DNA from: an uncultured Sinobacteraceae bacterium
GTDB lineage: Bacteria; Pseudomonadota; Gammaproteobacteria; Steroidobacterales; Steroidobacteraceae
Assembly (NCBI GenBank): GCA_937902995.1
Contig: CALEKY010000151.1
Coordinates: 1 to 62,064 of the forward strand
Reading direction: 5' to 3'
DNA length: 62,064 bases
Position numbers and translations under genes: made by a program
In this document: piece after piece, positions 1-7,815 of the stretch
Layout: each line of letters begins with the position of its first letter
Position numbering within the stretch: the stretch's first letter is position 1
The notes under the pieces: model-generated
What the model saw: the letters and a program-made list of their open reading frames with translations, nothing else
Told to the model about the DNA's origin: nothing
Database searches by the model: none

Positions 1-57
1 TTTCCCTTTTCCCCTTTCCCTTTTCCCCTTCTACCTTCAGTCTTCAGCCTTCAGCCC
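1..57. repeat. Heptamer repeat island (TTTCCCT and CTTCAGC families)
   Basis: Two adjacent arrays with a 7-bp period. Positions 1-28 are four units alternating TTTCCCT and TTTCCCC. Positions 34-54 are three units of CCTTCAG/TCTTCAG. The island lies immediately beyond the corA stop codon. The same unit families recur in most larger intergenic gaps of this window. No coding function is visible. Confidence 0.85.
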
Positions 58-61
58 AAGG

Positions 62-1039
62 TCACAGCCATCCCTTCTTCTTGAACAGCGCATACGTGAC
101 GCCCATCGAGGCGATCATGAGGCCGATCGAGAAGAAGAAGTTGCCGTACTCGCCGGGAATGTTCGGTAGGAGCTTGAAGTTCATTCCGTAGATGCTCGCG
201 ATGAGCGTGGGCGGCAGGAACAGGACGGCGGCGACGGAAAAGATCTTGATGATGTTGTTCTGCTCGACGTTGATGAGCCCGAGGGTCGCTTCGAGCAGGA
301 ACGAGATCTTCGAGCCGAGGAAACTCGAGTGATCGGACAACGAAACGACGTCGCGGCTGATCGAGCGAAAGCGACTGCGCTGCTCGTGCGTGAGCTCCGG
401 AACGTTCGCCTGCTGCAGGAACACCAAGAGGCGTCCCAGGCTCACGAGGCTTTCTCGCGCTTTGGAATTCAAGTCGCCGCTGAAGCCGATGCGCTCGATC
501 ATGGAGCGCAGGTCGCGGCTCGACGGTGTATCCGAGCCGTTGCGTGCAAAGATCGAGCCCGAGAGCGTGTCGAGATCTGCGCCGACGCGTTCGAGGATGT
601 CTGCGATACGTTCGATGATCGCTTCGACGATTCCGGCCAGAATCGAGATGCCGCTTTGGCATGCTCCGGGATGCGTCTGCGCGTAACTGATGAACTGATT
701 GAACGGTCGCGTGTCGATATAGCGCGCCGTCACGAGCCGGCCGCGGGTCAAAATGAACGTGACGGCAGTGCTCACCGGGCGATCGGTATCGAGCTTCGCT
801 GCCAGCGTCATCGTCATGTAGAGCGCGCCGTTCTCTTCGTAAAGCCGATTCGACGCCTCGATCTCCTTCATCTCCTCGCGCGTCGGCACGTCGATGCCGA
901 GCTTGGCTTCCACGTCGTGCTCTTCCGCGAGCGTGGGCTCCAAGAGATCGATCCAGACGGCTTCCTCGGGCAGCGCGAGAGATTCGCTGCCCGTAAGTTG
1001 CTTCAGGCCATTCGGTTGCGGAATGAAAACGGTGAGCAT
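62..1039 (-). CDS. corA: CorA-family magnesium/divalent cation transporter
   Basis: Inner-membrane channel for Mg2+ and possibly Co2+ or Ni2+. The 325-residue length is normal for CorA. A long soluble helical N-terminal region is followed by two C-terminal membrane helices. The signature YGMNF (GMN at about residues 285-287) closes the first helix, and a short periplasmic loop leads to the second, which ends in a Lys-rich tail as in characterised CorA. The gene is leftward and lies 65 bp beyond the dsbA-like gene. Two small inverted repeats fill that gap, so corA is probably transcribed separately. The assignment to the CorA family is secure. Ion preference cannot be read from sequence. Confidence 0.95.
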   Translation of the reverse strand: MLTVFIPQPNGLKQLTGSESLALPEEAVWIDLLEPTLAEEHDVEAKLGIDVPTREEMKEIEASNRLYEENGALYMTMTLAAKLDTDRPVSTAVTFILTRGRLVTARYIDTRPFNQFISYAQTHPGACQSGISILAGIVEAIIERIADILERVGADLDTLSGSIFARNGSDTPSSRDLRSMIERIGFSGDLNSKARESLVSLGRLLVFLQQANVPELTHEQRSRFRSISRDVVSLSDHSSFLGSKISFLLEATLGLINVEQNNIIKIFSVAAVLFLPPTLIASIYGMNFKLLPNIPGEYGNFFFSIGLMIASMGVTYALFKKKGWL

Positions 1040-1060
1040 GGTGCCGAATGGCGTTGCGGG

Positions 1061-1099
1061 CGGTTGCGGATCAACCGTCGGCGCACATCGCTGTGCGCC
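1061..1099 (-). terminator. Stem-loop pair between dsbA-like gene and corA
   Basis: Two perfect inverted repeats: CGGTTG/CAACCG (1061-1077) and GGCGCACA-TCGC-TGTGCGCC (1080-1099). They sit just beyond the stop of the leftward dsbA-like gene and upstream of corA. No strong T-tract follows, so this may be an attenuating or mRNA-stabilising hairpin rather than a full intrinsic terminator. Confidence 0.45.
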
Positions 1100-1104
1100 C
1101 CGGT

Positions 1105-1974
1105 TCAGCCACCGTGCTCGAAGGCCGCCAGCTCGCCGATGAGCTGGAAGAGCTGAGGCTCGCCGCCGGCCATGCCGACGTCGGTCTTGTACTTGCCGTT
1201 GACGATGATGGTCGGCACGGAATCGATGCGATAACGGCGATTGAGGAAATCGGCCCGCTGGAGCTTGGATTCGACGGCGAACGAGCTGAAGGCTTTCTGG
1301 AATTCGTCCGTGCCGACACCGTGCTCGCGGAAGAACGCGGTGACGCTGGCGACCGTGTTCAAGCCGTTGCCTTTGGTGTGAATCTCGCGAAAGACCGGCG
1401 TGTGCACCTCATCGAGCTTGCCGAGCAGCTCGGCGGTGTAGAACACCCGGGCGTGCATGCGTAACGTGTCGTTCCACATTGCCGGCACACGCACGAACTC
1501 TACATACGCCGGCTTGTTCTTGACGCGCCACGACTCGAGCGCGGGATCGAGCGCATAGCAATGGCCGCAGCCGTACCAGAACACTTCGACGACTTCGACC
1601 TTGTCGGGACCCACGCTCGTCGGCTGGGCCGGCACGAGCTTCACGTAGTGCGTGCCTTCTTTGAATTTCGGTGAGGTCGGGTTCTTGTTGGCCGCACCGC
1701 CCAGCTTGAGCGCCGGCCTCACATTCGCTGCGGTCTCGACGACGGGCTCGTCATCCGTCTCGCTGATCGCTTCGACGGGCACGTTTGAATCCGCCGTCGA
1801 TTCCGCAGGCGTCTCGGCAGCCGCTTCGGGTTCGGCGGCAGGCTCGGCGGCCTCGGTCGGAGCGGTTGGCGTCGGTTGCTGCTCCGCTGCAGGCGGCGGG
1901 GCAGTCTCCTTACCGCAGGCAACGAGCAGCAATGCGAGCGCGCTAACCGTTACGAGAGAAGAGATCTTCTTCAT
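1105..1974 (-). CDS. DsbA-like thiol:disulfide oxidoreductase, lipoprotein form
   Basis: Periplasmic thioredoxin-fold protein expected to introduce disulfides in exported proteins. The N-terminus is a lipoprotein signal ending in LLVAC (Cys20). A low-complexity linker of about 65 residues rich in Pro, Ala and Glu follows, then the DsbA domain with active site CGHC at 136-139 and a cis-proline region (SVPT) near the C-terminus. DsbA proteins are usually about 210 residues and soluble, so the 289-residue tethered form with a long acidic linker is unusual. It follows the cytochrome c4 gene by 30 bp in the same direction and probably shares its transcript. No dsbB is in the window. Confidence 0.85.
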   Translation of the reverse strand: MKKISSLVTVSALALLLVACGKETAPPPAAEQQPTPTAPTEAAEPAAEPEAAAETPAESTADSNVPVEAISETDDEPVVETAANVRPALKLGGAANKNPTSPKFKEGTHYVKLVPAQPTSVGPDKVEVVEVFWYGCGHCYALDPALESWRVKNKPAYVEFVRVPAMWNDTLRMHARVFYTAELLGKLDEVHTPVFREIHTKGNGLNTVASVTAFFREHGVGTDEFQKAFSSFAVESKLQRADFLNRRYRIDSVPTIIVNGKYKTDVGMAGGEPQLFQLIGELAAFEHGG

Positions 1975-2004
1975 GGCTCACCTCGTCTGCTCGAGCCCGA
2001 CCGT

Positions 2005-2622
2005 CTAGCGCAGGCCTTGGACGTATTGCGCGACGGCTTCGATCTGATCGTCGGTCAAACGGTTCGCCACATCGCGCATCATGCGATTGAGGGCCTGATC
2101 CGTCGTTCGCTGTCCGGACCGATAGGCCTTGAGTTGTGCCGCGATATAGGTGGCGTGCTGGCCTTGCAGCGACGGATACCCGGCGGCGGGCATGCCACGA
2201 CCGTTCGGCCCGTGGCAGGCAGTGCATGCAGCAATGCCCGTGACCGGATCGCCGCCGCGATAGAGCCGCTGGCCTTCGGCCACTTTGGCCGGATCCGCCT
2301 CGAGACCCGCCGGCTGCTGCTGCGAGTAATACGCTGCGAGATCCTCCATGTCCTCATCGCTCAACGGCGCGGCCATCGGCGACATCAAAACGTTCTGACG
2401 CTCCCCGGACTTGAACGCCTTGAGTTGCCTGACGATGTAGGGGGCGCCCTGTCCGGCCAGATTCGGCCATTCGGGATTGACGCTGTTGCCGTCGACGCCG
2501 TGGCATGCGACGCAAGGAGTGGACTTGGCTTGCCCTGCCTCCGCCGAGCCCGCGCCAAGCGCGGGGAAACTCAAAGCCAATCCGCTGAACACGACCGACA
2601 ACGCAAGCCCATGTAACTTCAT
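2005..2622 (-). CDS. Cytochrome c4-type diheme protein
   Basis: Periplasmic diheme electron carrier. A signal peptide is followed by two homologous c-type domains, each with a CXXCH heme site: CVACH at 37-41 and CTACH at 133-137. Probable Met ligands lie further on in each half. The 205-residue length matches cytochrome c4, which passes electrons to terminal oxidases. The start chosen is the ATG directly before the hydrophobic MKLHGLALS segment; in-frame codons further upstream would put 50 non-signal residues in front. It is the first gene of a two-gene leftward unit with the DsbA-like lipoprotein and is divergent from engB across 242 bp. Confidence 0.9.
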   Translation of the reverse strand: MKLHGLALSVVFSGLALSFPALGAGSAEAGQAKSTPCVACHGVDGNSVNPEWPNLAGQGAPYIVRQLKAFKSGERQNVLMSPMAAPLSDEDMEDLAAYYSQQQPAGLEADPAKVAEGQRLYRGGDPVTGIAACTACHGPNGRGMPAAGYPSLQGQHATYIAAQLKAYRSGQRTTDQALNRMMRDVANRLTDDQIEAVAQYVQGLR

Positions 2623-2864
2623 CACGCACTCCGCAACGTCCACACCGGGCTGCCCGACTCGTGCAGCCGTCGTGTTCGACGTCATGTTTGACGACACACT
2701 TGTAATCCGCAGGACCGCAGCGCGCGTCTCGTATGTTCTGAGCACGTCGCGCGGCGGCATAAAAGGCTGGGAATTGTACACTAGACCTTTCTGCTGCGAC
2801 CCGTCCTTCCAGCACCTCGAACGGTCGCGGTCATTGTGTACCGCAAGTCGGCGGGAACGAATCC

Positions 2865-3509
2865 ATGGCCCAATTCCCGAACGTCACATTCCTGATCAGC
2901 GCTTGGCAGCCGCGGCAATTTCCGCCCGACACCGGGGCCGAGATTGCTTTTGCCGGCCGCTCCAATGCCGGCAAGTCGAGCGCGCTGAACGCCATCGCGG
3001 GCCGCAAGGACCTCGCCCGCACGAGCAAGACCCCCGGGCGCACGCAGCTCATCAACTTTTTCGCGCTCGATGGCGCGCGCCGCCTCGCAGACCTGCCCGG
3101 CTACGGCTACGCGAAGGTTCCGGAGCACATGCGCCGGCATTGGCAGGAGTTACTGAGTCGGTACGTCGCGTCGCGCGAATCCCTGAAAGGCCTGGTCATC
3201 GTCATGGACGCCCGCCATCCGCTGACCGACTACGATCGTCAAATGCTGGACTGGACCGCTGCCCATGGCCTGCCGACGCACATCCTGCTCACGAAGGCCG
3301 ATAAGCTGAGTCGCAACGAAGCCGCCGTCACGCTCCGCAAAGTCCGGGCCGCCGTCGAGGGCGGACAGGCGACGGTTCAGCTCTTTTCGGCCGTCGACAA
3401 GACGGGTGTGGACGAGGCGCGCCGCATGGTGGTGAAGATGATGGAGGCATCGCCGCTCGGCGTCGGCGAGATGAAAACGGGCGAGACAAAAAAAAGCCCC
3501 GACGGCTGA
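2865..3509 (+). CDS. engB: Ribosome biogenesis GTPase EngB (YihA/YsxC)
   Basis: TRAFAC-class GTPase needed for large ribosomal subunit assembly. G1 is GRSNAGKSS (31-39), switch G2 is in KTPGRTQ, G3 is DLPGYG and G4 is TKAD. The 214-residue length is typical. It faces the leftward polA/outer-membrane gene block, with a structured candidate sRNA between. The last codons (KKSPDG) overlap the poly-A and first arm of the hairpin that ends that antisense-strand RNA, so the engB 3' end doubles as the RNA's terminator. polA and engB are neighbours in many gammaproteobacteria. Confidence 0.96.
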   Translation: MAQFPNVTFLISAWQPRQFPPDTGAEIAFAGRSNAGKSSALNAIAGRKDLARTSKTPGRTQLINFFALDGARRLADLPGYGYAKVPEHMRRHWQELLSRYVASRESLKGLVIVMDARHPLTDYDRQMLDWTAAHGLPTHILLTKADKLSRNEAAVTLRKVRAAVEGGQATVQLFSAVDKTGVDEARRMVVKMMEASPLGVGEMKTGETKKSPDG

Positions 3510-3520
3510 GCCATCGGGGC
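3488..3520 (-). terminator. Intrinsic terminator of the candidate sRNA
   Basis: On the minus strand the stem GCCCCGA...TCGGGGC extends inward through a T-G wobble and GGC/GCC to an 11-pair stem with loop TCA. Eight consecutive T follow at 3488-3495. This is the strongest Rho-independent terminator in the window. It lies inside the final codons of engB on the other strand. Confidence 0.85.
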
Positions 3521-3612
3521 AGTGTCACCCGGCATGGGGATGGACCGGGTATCCGTTCACTCAGGGAGGTCAGTGAACGGGGAGCGTCCTGGCCGACGCT
3601 CAGTACCAAAGA
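3488..3612 (-). ncRNA. Candidate trans-acting small RNA in the polA-engB gap
   Basis: Read leftward, four perfect stem-loops follow one another with almost no linker. H1 is GAGCGTC/GACGCTC (3582-3601, loop GGCCAG). H2 is a 9-bp stem CCGTTCACT/AGTGAACGG (3553-3580) with loop GACCTCCCTG. H3 is ACCCGG/CCGGGT (3527-3550) with loop TCCATCCCCATG. H4 is an intrinsic terminator (3496-3520) followed by eight T. The H2 and H3 loops are C-rich and could pair with Shine-Dalgarno regions; H2 carries CCTCC. Spot 42 in enterics and ErsA in Pseudomonas occupy this same polA-engB position. The 5' end is estimated from H1; a weak promoter TGGACA-N17-TGGGAT lies just upstream at about 3618-3646. There is no coding ORF. 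Confidence 0.75.
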
Positions 3613-3793
3613 CGCTATCCCATGCCCAAAGTTCCGCGCTGTCCAGGGCGAGTTTTGACTAAAAGAATGTAACGAATTTCAGTGACTTATCTGCGTCGTC
3701 CGCACCACGCGCAAGGCCGCAGCGATAAGCTGCTTCGACCCGCGGTGTGGCGTGCAAGCAACGAAACGCCTTCAGAATGGCCTCGGAAAGTAC

Positions 3794-4318
3794 TTACAGG
3801 AACGTATAGGTGAGGCCGATCGAGAACATGTTGGCGTCGTCGAAATGGTCGACGTCGAAGACCTCGTACTCCGCGCGCAAGCTCAGGCTGAGTAGCCGGA
3901 ACTGAAGGCCGACGCCGTAGGCGAAGTCGGTGCTGTCCCTATCGATGTTCCGCACTTTCGACTCCCACGACACGAGCCCGCCCTTCGCGAACACGTCGAC
4001 CGGCCCCAAAGTGAGGAAACCGACGGCAAAGCCGCTGAAGCCGGATCCTTCGGTGCGAATCTTGGTCCCTGCGACCGTGTCTTCCGGTTTGCCGAAGTCC
4101 ACGTAACTCGCCTCGATGCCCAACCAATCGAGCGGCCGGATGCCGACGATGACTTTGAAGCCCAGGTCGTCGCCTTTGAAATCGTTCGCCGTGTCGATCT
4201 TGTCCACTTCTACGTTCGCGCGACCGACTGCGGCGCCGATGTAAATCCCGTTGTCGGCTGCTTGGACAGCACCGCTCAGTAACAAAAGTCCCGTGCCGAT
4301 GAGCATCAGTTTGCGCAT
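3794..4318 (-). CDS. Small outer-membrane beta-barrel protein (OmpA/porin-like fold)
   Basis: Predicted 174-residue outer-membrane protein. A cleavable signal peptide ends in AVQA. Alternating hydrophobic/polar strands follow, beginning GIYIGAAVGR, and the chain ends in a C-terminal aromatic strand (IGLTYTFL) as expected for insertion by the BAM complex. It resembles the eight-stranded 'outer membrane beta-barrel' families, with no peptidoglycan-binding domain. The start was chosen at the ATG preceded by GGAGG. It lies between polA and the sRNA and is read in the same direction as both. Its specific role is unknown. Confidence 0.75.
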   Translation of the reverse strand: MRKLMLIGTGLLLLSGAVQAADNGIYIGAAVGRANVEVDKIDTANDFKGDDLGFKVIVGIRPLDWLGIEASYVDFGKPEDTVAGTKIRTEGSGFSGFAVGFLTLGPVDVFAKGGLVSWESKVRNIDRDSTDFAYGVGLQFRLLSLSLRAEYEVFDVDHFDDANMFSIGLTYTFL

Positions 4319-4396
4319 GTCGCCTCCATTGATAGTGCGCTTGAGCGAGGAAAAGACGTTCGAAAATGACAATGTGCGAACTGGCGGTCGAGTTCG

Positions 4397-7117
4397 CTAA
4401 TGGGCTTCGTCCCAGTTGTTGCCGACGCCGATATCCACTTTGAGGGGAACGCTCAATTCTGCAGCCCGCGACATGAGCTCGCGGACGCGGCCGCTCAGCT
4501 CGTCGACGAGATCGCGTCGGACTTCGAACACCAGCTCGTCGTGGACCTGCATGACGAGCCGCGCGGGAATGCGCGAATCGATGAGCCAGCGGTCCACTGC
4601 GATCATCGCGCGCTTGATGATGTCGGCTGCCGTACCTTGCATCGGCGCATTGATGGCCGCGCGCTCGGCGCCTTGGCGAAGCGCGGCGTTGCGCGAGCCG
4701 ATATCGTTCAGGAACAGCCGCCGGCCGAACACCGTCTCGACGTAGCCGCGTTCGCGCGCTTGTTGCCGCGTGTCGTCCATGTAACGGCGCACGCCGGGAT
4801 AGCGCTCGAAATACAGATCGACGTATTTCTGTGCTTCCGTGCGCGAGATGCCTAGCCGTGCGGCGAGACCGAACGCTGACATGCCGTAGATCAAACCGAA
4901 ATTGATCGTTTTCGCCGAGCGCCGCTGATCCGGTGTCACTGCCTCGAGCGGAACGCCGAACACTTCGGCGGCCGTCGCTTGGTGAATGTCGCGGTCGTCC
5001 TGGAACGCGTGCAGCAAACCGCTATCGCCGGATAAGTGCGCCATGATCCGCAGCTCGATCTGCGAATAATCCGCCGCGACGATGCAGAAACCCTCCGGCG
5101 CGACGAATGCTTGTCGAATGCGACGGCCTTCGGCAGAGCGAATCGGAATGTTCTGCAGATTCGGATCCGACGATGAGAGTCTTCCGGTCGCCGCCACCGC
5201 CTGGTGGTAGCTCGTGTGCACGCGTCCGGTCGCGCGATTGATCTGCAGCGGCAGCTTGTCCGTGTACGTCGATTTGAGCTTGGCGAGCTCGCGGTAATCC
5301 ATGATCAACCGCGGCAGCTCGTAGTTGTGCGCGAGCTCTTCGAGCACGTCTTCGGCGGTGGAGGGCTGGCCTGTCGGCGTCTTGCGCAGCACCGGCAATC
5401 CGAGCTTGCCGAAGAGCACTTCCTGCAATTGTTTCGGGCTGTCGAGCGAGAACGCAGCGCCGGCGAGCGCATGCGCTTGCACTTCGATTTGCTTGAGCCG
5501 CGTCGACAGCTCGCTGCTTTGCTCTTTGAGCAAGTTGCCGTCGATCAGCACGCCCGTTCGTTCCATGCGCATCAGAACGGGCATCAGCGGCTGCTCGATC
5601 GTCTCGTACACCGATTTGACGCCCGTTACCGTGCCGATCTTGTCCCACAGCGTGCGATGGAGCTGCAGACTGATGTCGGCGTATTCACACGCGAACTCTG
5701 CTGCGCGCGCCACGTCGACCTGTGCGAAGGCAATCTGTTTCGCGCCGCGTCCGACCAGCGATTCGAGCGGGATCGTTTCGATGCCGAGATACTTGCGCGC
5801 GACCATGTCGAGATCGTGTCGCGTCGCCGTGCTGTTCCAGACGTACGATTCGAGCATCGAATCGAATCGCATCCCGCGCAGCTCGATGCCGACGCGCTTG
5901 AATGCATGTGCGTCGTACTTGAGGTTGTGTCCGACTTTCGCCGGCTGCTCGCTCTCCAAGAGCGGTTTCAGTGCGGCAAACACTTTCTGTGCATCGAGCT
6001 GGTTGGCTGCTGCCAGATCGTGCCCCAACGGGATATATGCGGCGACGCCTGGCTCGATTGCCATCGAGATGCCGACGATGTCCGCGTTCATGTAGTCGAA
6101 CGAGCTCGTGTGTGCCTTGATCGCAAAGAGCTCGGTCGCTCGCGCGCGCGCAAGCCATTCATCGAACGCAGCTTCGCTCGTGACGGTCGTGTAGTTGCGA
6201 GGCGGCGGCGGGGGGAATGCGTCCGAAGGCGGCAGAATCGGTCCGCTGACTGGTTCACCGCCCTCGCCGCTCAATGCGCGCAAGAACGCACGCAGCTCGA
6301 GCCGTGTGTAGAGCTCCCGCAAACGCTCCTTGTTCGGCTCGCCGGGCACGAGCATCTCGGGTTTGATGTCGAGTGCGACGTTCGTGTCGAGCGTTGCAAG
6401 CCTGCGCGATAGCTCGACGTCTTTCAGGCTCGCGCGCAAGCTCTCGCCAACCTTGCCCGAAATCGCATCGGCGTGCGCGATGAGATTGTCGAGCGTGCCG
6501 TACTCGTTCAGCCATTTCGCCGCGGTCTTCGGTCCGACTTTCGGCACGCCTGGGATGTTGTCCGAGGTATCGCCGACGAGCGCGAGATAGTCGACGATTT
6601 GTTCGGGCCACACGTCGAACTTGTTCTTCACGCCTTGCCGATCGAGCCGCGAGCCCGTCATCGTGTTGACCAGCGTGATGCGGTCGTTGACGAGCTGCGC
6701 CATGTCCTTGTCGCCGGTCGAGATGAGCACATCCATACCTTGAGCGGCCGCCTGGCATGCAAGCGTGCCGATGACGTCGTCGGCTTCGACGCCTGGAACA
6801 CGCAACAGCGGCAACCCCATGTGAGTCACGCAATCGAGCAGCGGCTGCACCTGCGCGCGCAAATCGTCGGGCATCGGCGTGCGCTGTGCTTTGTATTCCT
6901 CGAACAGTCGATCGCGGAACGTCTCTCCGGGCGCATCGAACACGATGGCAATGAGTTGCGGCTGCTCGTCCTTGAGGAGCTTCTGAATCATGTTCAGCAC
7001 GCCGAGCACTGCGCCGGTCGGTTCGCCGCGCGAGTTCGACAACGGCGGCAGCGCATGGAAGGCGCGATAGAGATAGCTCGAACCGTCCACGAGGACGAGC
7101 TTGCGGCGCTCGCTCAT
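4397..7117 (-). CDS. polA: DNA polymerase I, with degenerate 3'-5' exonuclease site
   Basis: Repair and Okazaki-fragment polymerase of 906 residues, full length for the family. The N-terminal 5' nuclease is intact (GDKDMAQL; GDTSDNIPGVP). Polymerase motifs A (DYSQIELR) and C (VHDELVFE) are intact. The central proofreading domain is not. Aligned without gaps to the E. coli enzyme, Asp355 is Lys334, Glu357 is His336, Tyr497 is Phe475 and Asp501 is Tyr479; only the Asp424 equivalent (NLKYD, Asp402) remains. Loss of both ExoI carboxylates and the ExoIII aspartate should abolish metal-dependent proofreading, as in Taq polymerase. The start overlaps the lptM stop by ATGA, indicating translational coupling. 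Confidence 0.97.
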   Translation of the reverse strand: MSERRKLVLVDGSSYLYRAFHALPPLSNSRGEPTGAVLGVLNMIQKLLKDEQPQLIAIVFDAPGETFRDRLFEEYKAQRTPMPDDLRAQVQPLLDCVTHMGLPLLRVPGVEADDVIGTLACQAAAQGMDVLISTGDKDMAQLVNDRITLVNTMTGSRLDRQGVKNKFDVWPEQIVDYLALVGDTSDNIPGVPKVGPKTAAKWLNEYGTLDNLIAHADAISGKVGESLRASLKDVELSRRLATLDTNVALDIKPEMLVPGEPNKERLRELYTRLELRAFLRALSGEGGEPVSGPILPPSDAFPPPPPRNYTTVTSEAAFDEWLARARATELFAIKAHTSSFDYMNADIVGISMAIEPGVAAYIPLGHDLAAANQLDAQKVFAALKPLLESEQPAKVGHNLKYDAHAFKRVGIELRGMRFDSMLESYVWNSTATRHDLDMVARKYLGIETIPLESLVGRGAKQIAFAQVDVARAAEFACEYADISLQLHRTLWDKIGTVTGVKSVYETIEQPLMPVLMRMERTGVLIDGNLLKEQSSELSTRLKQIEVQAHALAGAAFSLDSPKQLQEVLFGKLGLPVLRKTPTGQPSTAEDVLEELAHNYELPRLIMDYRELAKLKSTYTDKLPLQINRATGRVHTSYHQAVAATGRLSSSDPNLQNIPIRSAEGRRIRQAFVAPEGFCIVAADYSQIELRIMAHLSGDSGLLHAFQDDRDIHQATAAEVFGVPLEAVTPDQRRSAKTINFGLIYGMSAFGLAARLGISRTEAQKYVDLYFERYPGVRRYMDDTRQQARERGYVETVFGRRLFLNDIGSRNAALRQGAERAAINAPMQGTAADIIKRAMIAVDRWLIDSRIPARLVMQVHDELVFEVRRDLVDELSGRVRELMSRAAELSVPLKVDIGVGNNWDEAH

Positions 7118-7323
7118 CGTTCTTCTCTTTCGGGTACCGCTTCAGTGCCTGCCGAGGCTTGGGCGCTCGCGCCAGCATTCTGGCGTTTGCGCTCCGTCTC
7201 ATCCGTCTCGGTTTGAACCGCGGCGGATTCGGTGCGCTCTTCGGGCAGATACAGCGGTCCTTTGAGGCCGCAGCCGCTCGTCAGGACGACGAGCGCCAGG
7301 AGGGCAGTCGATCGCAGAGTCAT
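7114..7323 (-). CDS. lptM: LptM-type small lipoprotein (YifL family)
   Basis: Short outer-membrane lipoprotein of 69 residues. A signal peptide ending in LTSGC is followed by the hallmark CGLKGPLYLP of the LPAM/YifL family and then a charged, disordered tail. In E. coli the family member LptM assists maturation of the LptD/E lipopolysaccharide translocon. Its stop codon overlaps the polA start, so the two are one leftward unit. The ATG directly before the hydrophobic segment is chosen over upstream in-frame codons. Confidence 0.85.
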   Translation of the reverse strand: MTLRSTALLALVVLTSGCGLKGPLYLPEERTESAAVQTETDETERKRQNAGASAQASAGTEAVPEREER

Positions 7324-7373
7324 GCGCGGCAGTATAGATGAGCTGCCCGCCGCGCTGTCGTCCGAATTCGCCG

Positions 7374-7808
7374 TCAGGTCGGTTCGAGATCGAGAATGAA
7401 CATCGTGAGCCGGGAAATGCACACGAGCCGCTCTTGCTCGTCGGTGATGCGGATTTCCCAGACGTGGCTGCGCCGGCCGAGATGCAACGGTCGGGCAGTG
7501 CCGATCACGTAACCTTCGGCAACCGCACGCACGTGGTTCGCATTGATCTCCTGTCCGACGCAGCGCTGCTTGCTTCGGTCGATGACCAGAGCTGCCGCAG
7601 TGCTGCCGAGCGTTTCGGCCAGTGCGACCGAGGCGCCTCCGTGCAGAATTCCGAACGGTTGCCGGGTACGGTCATCGACCGGCATGCGGCCGCGCAAATA
7701 ATCCGGTCCGAGCTCGATGAACTCGATACCGATGTGCTGCGAGAGACATTGGACCTTGTAGTGGACGTCTTCGAGTTTGTACGGCTGATGCCAAATCGGT
7801 TTTGTCAT
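7374..7808 (-). CDS. Hotdog-fold acyl-CoA thioesterase (PaaI/MenI type)
   Basis: 144-residue single-domain hotdog thioesterase that should hydrolyse an acyl- or aryl-CoA in the cytoplasm. The family core GILHGGASVALAETLGS contains the HGG turn and the catalytic Glu on the central helix. A second conserved segment, NANHVRAVAEG, follows. This pattern resembles YbdB/YdiI (MenI)-like enzymes, but the natural substrate cannot be assigned. It lies 7 bp beyond argH in the same direction and may be carried on the arginine operon transcript. There is no obvious functional link to arginine. Confidence 0.85.
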   Translation of the reverse strand: MTKPIWHQPYKLEDVHYKVQCLSQHIGIEFIELGPDYLRGRMPVDDRTRQPFGILHGGASVALAETLGSTAAALVIDRSKQRCVGQEINANHVRAVAEGYVIGTARPLHLGRRSHVWEIRITDEQERLVCISRLTMFILDLEPT

Positions 7809-7815
7809 GGCTCGA

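Noticed and set aside
51..662. Arg-rich open frame overlapping corA
   Set aside because: It is an out-of-frame shadow of corA with no family features. GC-rich genes here give long false frames on both strands.
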